The position numbers and the translations under genes are program-made. Below are positions 22,385 to 32,408 of a stretch of DNA of 64,000 nucleotides, piece after piece. The stretch lies in the NCBI GenBank assembly GCA_907163375.1, contig CAJQUW010001420.1, positions 124,001 through 188,000 of the forward strand. The letters are read 5' to 3'. Below the pieces are notes generated by a model, which was not told the origin of the DNA, did no database searches, and saw nothing but the letters and a program-made list of their open reading frames with translations. Source of the DNA: Prostheceraeus crozeri. Its lineage: Eukaryota; Platyhelminthes; Polycladida; Euryleptidae. Each line of letters starts with the position of its first letter. Positions within the stretch are counted from its first letter, which is position 1.

Positions 22385-22403
22385 ACAAACACACACACAC
22401 ACA
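22385..22403. repeat. Short CA dinucleotide repeat
   Basis: About seven CA units lie right beyond the recognisable 5' limit of the split LINE. Confidence 0.8.
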
Positions 22404-22453
22404 TCTGTTAACGTTTAACTTATAAACAGTTCTAATACTGTGTAAGCAATATT

Positions 22454-23312
22454 CAGGCTTGCCGTTGGGATAAATCTCCAGCATAATCCCAACCCAATCC
22501 CAACGTTCGTAATGTGACTCCAAGCTGCATCGGGGCTTGCCGCTTAGGCCTGCCCTGGTTGATACTTTTTGAATTGACGAAGTCCACGGACATAGGCCTA
22601 GGAATAGAATGGCCTAATAGTAATAGGGGCTTTACTTGATTTTACAATAATTTATAATAGGCGTACTGTATTGCTAAATTTTGCACCGAGACTGCCTACA
22701 CACAAGAGCTCATGGGGGCCTACGTGTATAGCTAATATGTATGTATGTATGAACTACAAACACACCTGGTATTAATTAAGTCTATATCGGATAATGCGGT
22801 GTTAATAAACAGCTCGCTACACGAGCTCATACGTACAGTAGGCAACAGGCAGTAGACAGCGGCTTACACGGTTAAATAAGCCTGAATAGCTTACAATGTA
22901 TAGCTTAATTACAGAAGCGGCGATGCGCATGACAACGTACAGGCGAATTGTATAAGCCTATTACATAGCTGCTACATTTTTTAGTAGCACTATTTTTGCA
23001 ACTAGGGAAGTTAAAGCCATAGTGTAGGGTTAAAGCAGACTGTGTCAATTTGTGTGAATTTCACTAAGAGCTCTCAATACTCGAATTCGGGAGAGGCAAG
23101 GTCAGACTGAAGATACAGCAAAATGAGCTGCTCTGTATAACCCGAAAACATTTGTGACGTAGTGACTAATGTCAACGATTACGTGTACATTCTGTTAGGA
23201 GAGGACTTATTGGGATCTATTGGGATTGGGGTGGAGTTTTGGTAGCACAATCCCAACCCAATCCCAATAGCTATTGGGATCCCAATTGAGATCAATCCCA
23301 ACGGCAAGCCTG
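22454..23312. mobile_element. hAT-type MITE, 859 bp
   Basis: The ends caggcttgccgttgggat and atcccaacggcaagcctg are perfect inverted repeats of 18 bases. The eight-base sequence gcaatatt stands directly outside both (22446-22453 and 23313-23320), the target duplication expected of hAT elements. Subterminal tandem-like blocks aatcccaacccaatcccaa occur at both sides. No transposase fragment is visible, so it would need an enzyme from elsewhere. Confidence 0.9.
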
Positions 23313-23612
23313 GCAATATTTCACTTAGATGACTATGACTTTAGTGAAGCACCCGCAGCGATGCCGGAACAGGGGCGGCGAAGTGGGGCATTGTCCCTCT
23401 TCCCCTGAGTGAAGAGGAGCAAAGGGGTCAAAGGTGCCCCTCGAGCAGAAATGTAGTTATACAATAATCGTTTTCGAGATTTAACTTTGAGCTAGAAGTA
23501 TTTCTGATAAAATAGTTTACTTTTCTCAGACGTTTTCAAAAATAGCGAATTAATTTTGAATAAACATAGGTTTGTTACAGTACCTCATTTTGGCTAGTGA
23601 AAAATGCATCAG
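22552..23612. repeat. Large direct repeat, copy 1 (matches 29337-30392)
   Basis: This copy covers most of the hAT-type MITE plus about 300 bases of its right flank. It matches 29337-30392 with roughly 99 percent identity by eye. This copy has an extra 18 bases (agctattgggatcccaat) inside a short cccaat direct repeat. Confidence 0.9.
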
Positions 23613-24530
23613 ATTACAAGAGTGTCCAGTGCATCTACGTTTTTATTGCGAGCCTCATGGACACGCATGCTGTACTTGAGATTGCATCACCAGTGCTCAA
23701 CTCAAAAACTTAAAAAAGGAATTATTTTCCCCGCTTTCTGATTTCATTGTATGAATGCTTGTAGCCTCTACATGCTTGTATATTTTTATATCAACAATGT
23801 CTACTATTATGGACACTGGACAATGTAGGATTTGTGTGAAGGAACGGTAAGTGCAAACCGAACCACACGCGGAATTTTATTCAATTTTTTGATGTTGGCG
23901 TCAACATCAGGCTAGCATTGCTAAAAAGTTACGACCAACTGTGGTCAAGTATCCACGGTGGTCATATCTCCATGGTAGAACCATGCATGAGAGGACATAT
24001 CGATTCTCCTGACTTACATGTACTTGGCTCATCAGCGAAATTAGCAATGACTGGTTACTGTGAGAGTAAACAGTTGGTACCACACTGTAAGCCAACACTT
24101 CCTAAAATCGAAGAAACCTGCATCCTAAGGCGCCACACACTAGTTTTTTAGGAGGTTGCGTGAAATGGAATGTTGACATACTAAAGAGAACAATAAGCCT
24201 AATGCTCTAGCCTCCTAAATCACTTTGCTTTAGGATTCTTTCATTAGTTGCGAATGCTTCAGTGTGTGATTTAGTAGGTGTTAATCAGAATAATAGAGTA
24301 AAAACGACCAATCTGCCAAAGAAAATTATTTTTATACGCAACAGGTATAAAAATAGTAGGTGCTGGTTTAGAGTGCATGAAGTGTGTTTTTGCAGTTCAT
24401 GGACTTCTTCGACAAGATATGTGTAATGAAATATATTGTAGGCCAACGTATTTTTCAGATTTTTTTCTAATTTTAAATGTGCTCAAAACATCGCGGCCTA
24501 CACGTCATTACTGCTTTAGATGTGTCAAAG
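23613..24530. other. Non-coding, no gene recognised
   Basis: No coding family, transposon end or RNA gene recognised. Confidence 0.4.
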
Positions 24531-24536
24531 TTATTA

Positions 24537-25398
24537 TGTCGGACGGACATTATTAGGCAAATGAATGTAGTAATCATCATGAGTATTCTATCTGTTCCAT
24601 ACTGCATAAAATAATCAAAAAATTGAAGTTTTGAAATCTGCATATTAGCCTACAACTGCTGTATAATACACCTGAAAATAGAAATATATTTTGATTTTTA
24701 TAAATACTCTCATAGTCTTAATAAATATACCAAAATGCTTATTATATGCCATATAACCATCCGCAATTTCTACTTATGTTTATGTCTGATACTTGTTAAT
24801 TAAATTAAATGAGATTGAAGCTGTATAATTAGATGTTTACCAATTTTAACGATATTTCACAGTTATTGTGTCGGACGAACATAATTCTTGAATTGCAAAT
24901 TTTTCCACCTCCTATGACATTAAGGAGAAAAAAAGCATGATTTTTGATGAAGAAATGAATCTTCTAAATGTTGGAACCTGATAGAAATTCTAATTTGTAA
25001 CTTCATTTTTTCATTGCAATGTGTCCGTCCGACATATCTATCTTCGATGTGTTCGGACACCTGTATGAGAAGAACATCATGCCTTTAAGATATCAAATGA
25101 GTCCGATGTGATGACATCATCAAGTTTTAGAGATTAAACTTTTTTCCTGAACTGCTACAATTAAGATAGAAATTGCAAACAAGTACAGTATTTCAAAACT
25201 GTAATTTCTATCTTGTCCGTCCGACAACAAAACAAAATCAGCTTTTTCATCAAGAAATGAAATATTCTCATATTTATTTATTAAAATCTTATATTGTCTT
25301 GACAATATACACATCAAACACGAAACATTATTGTCACTCGTGCATTCATCTGAATTGAATTTTGTTGGACTCTGAAGTATCAAAATGTCCGTCCGACA
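24537..25398. repeat. Scattered copies of the motif TGTCGGACGGACA
   Basis: The 13-base motif occurs at 24537-24549 (plus), 24869-24881 (plus, one change), 25022-25034, 25214-25226 and 25386-25398 (all complement). A weaker form, tgtgttcggacac, lies at 25048-25060. CpG-containing 13-mers should be very rare in such AT-rich DNA, so five in 0.86 kb is not chance. The sequence between copies does not align obviously, so it is not a simple tandem repeat. It could be repeated binding sites or remnants of short element ends. Confidence 0.7.
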
Positions 25399-26741
25399 CA
25401 AAAACTAATTTTAAAACAGACCCTATAGTAGTTACTAATCCGTAGACAAATATTATGATTCTGCATCTGGCCTGAAGCCGTATACTCGATCTTAAATAGA
25501 GTTTCCGGAATTGCATATTCTTACACAAATGAAATTTGTAAGACTCGTATGTTTGCTAGCCTATCTATCGTAAAATTGTCCTATTCCAAATCTTGAATAA
25601 GTTATTACTCGTATATCTGCTCAATCTTTCTCAAACGCGCACAATATTTTATCTAATTACCTGATTTAGGATCAATTTGAATAGAAATTGATGAAAATTA
25701 GCATCATTGCACTTTATCGGAATCCTTTGCCCATCCGGAGTACCGGCAAGCCTAGAGATGTACATAGAAGTCGAGAAATCGAATGATACATTACGGTCTA
25801 AGTTCAGCTGCTGCCAGTTTTAATCAATAGGTTGCAAAGACGTCGACTTAGCCAAAACTCGGCCGGTTCCAACCCTGTGATACGTAGCATCAAACAAAAT
25901 ATTTATTTAGCTGCTAAATAGTCTGTTACTTGGTTATGCACAATTATTTACACATCCCTTCTACACACTTCCAGCGAACTCGGTCATGAACACGACGGAG
26001 ACGAAGACAAATTCAACAATGGATCATCATCAGCAGTTATCAGCCCTGTTCACCATAACCCTCGCCATAAACGAGAACATATCATCATCAGGTGATTTTT
26101 TCAATCTGAGACAATTTCATCACATTGAGTCATTCATGGACTTTGATCATACACGATATTCTCTGTTACCTTATTCAGCCATGAACTATAATTTAGATGT
26201 TGTAACCATGGGTGATTGCTTTTCTTTGAATCATTAATATTCTTAAATTTTAAATCACGCTGTGCTCTGTTATTCATCAATACAATTCGTTGCAATCATG
26301 AATAGTTTGTTTTATGAAATACCGATTGATGAGATTGGTGACGTAATGATCCATCACTCATAGAGCTCCACATGGTGTCACATAAAGAAAGGGGAAGTGT
26401 AGGCCTACTTATCATTTATTGATGCTATGCATGCATGTATGTATGTTGTGTATGTGTGTATGTTGTGGATGTTGAAATACACAGTATTCCGTCAGCTCAC
26501 TTTTCAAAAATGCTGTGGTGCTACAATTCCAAGAATTCGAGTTGACTAGTTTTTAGCATGAAATGATTACATCCCGCACTTCCGATATTGCATGCAATGT
26601 TGATAACTAATGTAATGTCATATTCCCTCTGTTATCGCATATAGGTAGTGAGTCAGTGACATTCTGAAAATCTTTCTCATGAATGACAAGACCTGTTGAG
26701 AATGAAAAGAAATTCTGAAATATTATGGAATACATTCATAG
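25399..26741. other. Non-coding, no gene recognised
   Basis: An 83-codon open frame at 25986-26237 begins MNTTETKTNSTMDHHQQ with possible N-glycosylation sites, but has no partner exon or family resemblance. Confidence 0.35.
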
Positions 26742-27336
26742 TAGAGGTGTGCAGACGTCAAAAGATTGAGTCGGGTACCCGAAATTTTCCATGAAAAAAC
26801 ATGAACCCGATCAGACCCGAAATATTTTTCTCAACAAGACACGAACCCGAAAATCATCATCGGAGACAAAATGTTCACAATTATTGCGTCTATCAAATTT
26901 GTTTGTTGCGCCATAGAGTAAAATTATTTTTTTCCATATCCATAAAATTAAGTCCTAGATTAAAACGTACATTAGACGTATTAATTTTTCAAAACTACAT
27001 AATAATACTCAAATATGTCTGCGCAGTAAATGATTTGCTAAAGAAAACTGAAATTAAAAAAGATGTCTCATTACGATGGTAGTCTACAAAAATCAGCAAT
27101 AATTTGTTAAAAATGAAATTTTAAGTGCGATCGGGTGACGCTTATTCACTCGTAAGTGACGATCGGGTGGGATAGCTTCCACCTTAACGCAGGTTGATGG
27201 CAGTCGGGAACTCGCATATCGGCAAATGTTTCTCATAGGAAATACTCGAAGAGAATTGGAAATTTTAGTACAATCAGAGGTAGAGATTCGGTCGTCCCAG
27301 CTGCAAATGAATGAAAGTTGTGTTCTGCAGAAAATA

Positions 27337-28929
27337 CAGATTGTTTCATAAAAAATGGATCACCCTTAAACATCACCTTAACTTCAACTTTGTCTAACTC
27401 CGCCAAACTTGAACGAATTTCTCTGAAATTTGGAAGATATGTCAGTTGTGCTTACTAATATCATTGTTGAAAATTTCAAGCATGAATATTGAGTTGTTTT
27501 CCTGCTATAGATAGAAAAGTAGTAGATAATTTGATCTTCATTTAGCAATGTTACACAAAATCATACCTCACTCTTATAAAATTACATTTGTTTCCTTTGT
27601 TATGTAATATGTTGTTCTACAAGCCAAAAGCTATCAAGCAAAACAAAAATAAAGAAAATCGGTCAATCAGAGCCAGTATAGCACCATTATTCATCAACAA
27701 TAATGTAACTGCTACATGTGATTAACTGGACTTCATGTTCCATAGCTTCCTGACTTCGTTGCGGTGGTGTTGGCAGCACTCCTGATTGCTTTCAGCTAGA
27801 AATCTATCTCTTACCGGTTGAAAACAATACAAAGCACAAATGAACAATAACGAGATCGCATTCACAAAAGGCAAAGTGTCAGGGTTTTCTTTGCGAGCTA
27901 CAAGCAAGCTCTGTCGTAAAGAGGGCTCTGGCCGTCCACGCAAAACATCCAAACGTAGAGACCGCCTAATTTTGAGATTTAAAGTTGATCCAAGTCTCTC
28001 GTTAACTGAGATGGCTGCACTAGACTCGTCTATTTCTAAGTCCACTTTTCGTAGAAGACTTATTGAGTCGAATTTCAAGAGCTGTAAGAGGCCCTCTCAG
28101 ATCGAATTATCAGATCAGCATACAAAAAGACGTCTCAGATGGGCAATGAGTCATTGTCACTGGCGAAATCAATGGGATCGGGTTGTCTGGTCTGATGAGG
28201 CCTGATGAGGCATCAGTCCGTCTGAAGGATAGTGATGGTCGATTGAGATTATGAATAAAATCTGATCAGGAAATTCCGAGACATTTACATCGTCCCCGGG
28301 TACAAGGTGGTGCGACTCTACTGATTTGGGCTGGCATTTGGACCAATGGCCGCTCTGAACTTCACATACAGCAAGGAACCATGAATTCTGAACGCTATGT
28401 GAATGTTTTACGAATGAACATTGGCCAAATGACAGATCAACTTGGTGATCCATCGACTTGGTTATTTATGGATGATAATGCTACGTGTCACAGGAGTAGT
28501 AGAGTCAACTTATGCAAGTCTCAATTAGGGCTTAGGACATTATCTTGGCCAGCTCGTTCTCCTGATCTGAATCCCATAGAAAATGTATGGAGTATTCTAA
28601 AACGTAACGTTCGTCGTTCACTGCTACCTACAGATGGCGTATCACAACTTACGTCACTGTTAAAAAGAGAGTGGAGAAAGTTAGATCAGTCAAAAATCTA
28701 CGATATCATCGAATCAATGCCTAGACGAATTGGTAATGTCATTGACAATAAGGGAAGGCCACAAAATATTAGCTTCTTAAGAACCGTTACTGTATCATAG
28801 CTTATCAGATTATATAAGGATATTTAAATATATTAGGGACATGAAATAACATGAAAAATGCTTTCTGTATCATACTTATGTTTTATTTAGTCAAATTTTA
28901 GGATGATCCACTTTTTATGAAACGGACTG
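27337..28929 (+). mobile_element. Tc1-type DNA transposon nested in the hAT element
   Basis: The terminal inverted repeats (cagattgtttcataaaaaat at the left; the complement of atgaaacggactg at the right, about 30 bases in all) are flanked by TA at 27335-27336 and 28930-28931. At 1593 bases it has the usual length of a complete Tc1 element. It carries a recognisable DD34E transposase in the middle. Confidence 0.92.
27840..28800 (+). pseudogene. Tc1 transposase (DD34E), broken
   Basis: The N-terminal part has a helix-turn-helix remnant and the GRPRKTSKRRD linker. The catalytic core has VVWSDEA, WLFMDDNATCH and SPDLNPIENVW, with 34 residues between the second aspartate and the glutamate. After WSDEA the bases tgatgaggcc are duplicated, giving stops, and the frame changes once more before MNSERYVNVL. 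A start codon is unclear because the first helix region is also disturbed. The C-terminal domain from 28381 to 28800 is fully open and ends naturally. The enzyme class cuts and pastes at TA; this copy is inactive but recent enough that all motifs are readable. Confidence 0.9.
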
Positions 28930-29336
28930 TAGTTGCTCTTATCTCTATGGTTGAGAGTTGGTTGCTGATGAAAATGATGAGACTCAGCCAATATAATGAA
29001 GCAAATTAGAGAGTGAAAATTTTCCATCAGATTCTCCCATAGTATCGTCCCCTCATTTTTGGGTTATACAGTATATTTCAAAAAGTTTGCATTCCAATTC
29101 TAACCCTTACTCTCCGAACATTTCTCAACAAACCCGAACGAGTTCGGGTCTCGACTGCACACCTCTTCTAATTCATAGCCCATCAGTGCAAAATATAATA
29201 TTTGTTCAATGTTGAAAGATATTATTTAATGGAAGAGTGTAATAATTATGCAGGTAAACAGACTGCAGATTGTGCAACACTTGAAAACATGACTTCAAAT
29301 AAATGAATATTTGCAGAAATTTGTAATGTGGTCCAT

Positions 29337-30392
29337 CTTGCCCTGGCTGATACTTTTTGAATTGACGAAGTCCACGGACATAGGCCTAGGAATAGAATGG
29401 CCTAATAGTAATAGGGGCTTTACTTGATTTTACAATAATTTATAATAGGCGTACTGTATTGCTAAATTTTGCACCGAGACTGCCTACACACAAGAGCTCA
29501 TGGGGGCCTACGTGTATAGCTAATATGTATGTATGTATGAACTACAAACACACCTGGTATTAATTAAGTCTATATCGGATAATGCGGTGTTAATAAACAG
29601 CTCGCTACACGAGCTCATACGTACAGTAGGCAACAGGCAGTAGACAGCGGCTTACACGGTTAAATAGACTTGAATAGCTTACAATGTATAGCTTAATTAC
29701 AGAAGCGGCGATGCGCATGACAACGTACAGGCGAATTGTATAAGCCTATTACATAGCTGCTACATTTTTTAGTAGCACTATTTTTGCAACTAGGGAAGTT
29801 AAAGCCATAGAGTAGGGTTAAAGCAGACTGTGTCAATTTGTGTGAATTTCACTAAGAGCTCTCAATACTCGAATTCGGGAGAGGCAAGGTCAGACTGAAG
29901 ATACAGCAAAATGAGCTGCTCTGTATAACCCGAAAACATTTGTGACGTAGTGACTAATGTCAACGATTACGTGTACATTCTGTTAGGAGAGGACTTATTG
30001 GGATCTATTGGGATTGGGGTGGAGTTTTGGTAGCACAATCCCAACCCAATCCCAATTGAGATCAATCCCAACGGCAAGCCTGGCAATATTTCACTTAGAT
30101 GACTATGACTTTAGTGAAGCACCCGCAGCGATGCCGGAACAGGGGCGGCGAAGTGGGGCATTGTCCCTCTTCCCCTGAGTGAAGAGGAGCAAAGGGGTCA
30201 AAGGTGCCCCTCGAGCAGAAATGTAGTTATACAATAATCGTTTTCGAGATTTAACTTTGAGCTAGAAGTATTTCTGATAAAATAGTTTACTTTTCTCAGA
30301 CGTTTTCAAAAATAGCGAATTAATTTTGAATAAACATAGGTTTGTTACAGTACCTCATTTTGATAGCGAAAAATGCATCAGATTCCAAGAGT
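29337..30392. repeat. Large direct repeat, copy 2 (matches 22552-23612)
   Basis: It contains a 5'-shortened copy of the hAT-type MITE, its right terminal repeat, and the same right flank as copy 1. Because unique flank is shared, this is a duplication of genomic DNA or a larger repeat rather than a second MITE insertion. Confidence 0.88.
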
Positions 30393-30788
30393 CTCCAGTG
30401 CCTCTAATTTTTTCTTATTGACAGGACGGCATCAATCAACAAAGTAACTCGAATGCATGATGCTACACGATTAAGCACACTCATAGACCTCTGCACTAAA
30501 AGATCACGGGCTCATTCTTATCATCGACGCTTGTTCAGACAATTTTAGTTTAATCGGCACTTTTTAAGAATAATTAAGTTCATCAAGAATATTGACTAAT
30601 ATCAAACCTAGTTTATGATGCATGTTACAACTTAGATTTTGTTGAAATTATGTTTTACACATGAAATGCCATTAATCCGCATGGCGATATGCACTGTACA
30701 GCGATACATACTGTTACTTAACGCACCCATCAACAAAAAAAAGATTAGCAAGCGATTGAAATGTAAGTCCATATTATACAGTACGCGA
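30393..30788. other. Non-coding, no gene recognised
   Basis: Spacer between the large direct repeat and the second Tc1 element; nothing recognised. Confidence 0.4.
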
Positions 30789-32171
30789 CAGCGAGTTTGC
30801 ATGAAGATGATACAAAGCGTTAAACTTGTCTCATCAGCTATCTATGACACAAGATCTATTTGAAATGACTTCATTTGATTACATGTTGATGAATGATCGT
30901 CTAGACATAATAGATATCTTTTTTTAAAATTCAAGCTCGAACAAAGCACATAGATACTCCGCTATTAAGACACAATCACAATAAGTAAGCGCAACGAAAG
31001 ACTATTACAAGTTATCACTTTATACAGCCACACGTCAAAAACGCATGATGAAATAGCTGCTGATATTGGAGTGAATCAATCAATTGTCTCGAGAATTATT
31101 AAACGATATGAAGAAAGTGGCGGATACAAAACCCGATATGAAAATTGCGGTGGACAGAATAAGAAATTCTGTGAGAGAGACCTGCGACATCTTCGATCAC
31201 TGGTTGTGAAATCGCCAAGATCCACAGCAGCTGATATTCACGAGGCCATGGGAGAGTCTGCTGAGGACGTGAGTCTTCGCACAATTCAAAGAACCCTCCA
31301 CGAGGCTGGTTGCTCCGTCAGAACACCCCAGAATAAACCATATCTTTCGCCATTGAACATTGAGAAGAGATACGCATGGGCTCTGGAGCACGTATTGTGG
31401 ACCGTTGACCAATGGAAGAATGTTTTGTGGTCAGATGAAACCATAATTGAAGCCAACGATGGGTGTCCTCGCTTCGTACGTATTGTAGACGGTTATCCAT
31501 TGTCTGAGGAGCACTTCAAGACTTCAGTGAAGCACCCTACAAAAGTGATGTTCTGGAGTTGTTTCTCGTGGTATGGGACTGGGCGAGTTCATGTCGTCGA
31601 CGGACGTCTTGACAGTGACAAATACATCGAGCTTATCGTCGACGGAAGACTCGTTCAACAACTGAGTGAAACATTTCCTGACGTAATGGAATTTTCCAGC
31701 AAGAAAATGCACCTTGTCATGTGTCCAAGAAATCAATTGAACATTTCAACGGAAAAGGTATCCAGCTCTTGAGGTGGCCGCCTTCTTAACCGGATTTGAA
31801 TCCGATAGAGAACATTTGGGCCATTGTCAAGAATCGCCTGCGTAAATACCAGGCCAGAAGAAGAAAGTGACATAATCAAAAGCTTTCTCAAGGTATGGTA
31901 CCATGACCCTGACTTAAAGGAAATATGCCAAATTCTCGTAGCGTCGATGCCAAAGAGAATTGACGCTGTCGTGAAGTCCAAGGGACATCACACAAAATTC
32001 TGATTAAACCTGCAAATGAGGTGCTTTTAAAGTAATTCTAGAACAATTTTTGTTAGTTTCATCATGAAATGTTCACTATAGTTGCAATAATTGATGATTT
32101 AATGACAATAATAAACGAGTCATTGAAAATTTTCACCATCCACCATTTTCATCTTTCATGCAAACTCGCTG
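30789..32171 (+). mobile_element. Second Tc1-type transposon
   Basis: The ends cagcgagtttgcatgaa and ttcatgcaaactcgctg are perfect inverted repeats of 17 bases. TA follows at 32172-32173; the left flank reads GA, a likely mutation of TA. The element is 1383 bases and differs from the Tc1 at 27.3 kb in ends and protein, so it is a separate family. Confidence 0.88.
31071..31987 (+). pseudogene. Tc1 transposase, second family, inactive
   Basis: The helix-turn-helix part reads NQSIVSRIIKRYEESGGYKT, followed by a linker and the second DNA-binding helix (AADIHEAMGES, SLRTIQRTLHEAG). The core has VLWSDET with the first aspartate. After a frame change near 31.69 kb the second motif reads QENAPCHVSKK, where glutamate replaces the usual aspartate of QDNAP, and PDLNPIENIW holds the final acidic residue after a stop codon in place of the usual serine neighbour. 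Spacing between the second and third acidic residue is 34. The C-terminus (SMPKRIDAVVKSKG) is present. The copy cannot be active as read. Confidence 0.87.
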
Positions 32172-32408
32172 TAGAGTACTTTAGATCAGTGTTCGGCATT
32201 ACTCGAATGAAGATAAATAAGGCGTCATACGTCATGTGATACTTGCACACCGTTTAATTCAATGCACTATTTGTATAAGTTGATATGCTAAAAAAATATG
32301 CATAATTACATATACGGTACTTAGAATGCATCATTTTCGTAGACTTACTCATTCATACTATCCTGCACGATCGGCTATAGCCGTCCTATCAACATTTTAC
32401 GAGCTTTC

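Larger units (their letters stand above)
26742..29170. mobile_element. hAT-type element holding a Tc1 insertion
   Basis: The left end tagaggtgtgcag and the right end ctgcacacctcttcta are inverted repeats differing by a three-base insertion. The eight-base duplication attcatag stands at 26734-26741 and 29171-29178. Subterminal cccga/tcggg blocks lie at both ends (gtcgggtacccgaaa near 26772; aacgagttcgggtctcg near 29134). The element spans 2429 bases, of which the nested Tc1 takes about 1595, leaving some 835 bases without a recognisable transposase. It is a non-autonomous hAT-type element. Confidence 0.88.

Noticed and set aside
24531-25398. CRISPR-like array of the 13-mer
   Set aside because: The repeats are too short, lie in both orientations and have irregular spacing of 150-330 bases; the surrounding DNA is eukaryotic.
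25986-26237. 83-codon frame starting MNTTETKTNSTMDHHQQ, possibly a receptor N-terminus
   Set aside because: No following exon, membrane segment or family match; asparagine-rich frames are expected by chance here.
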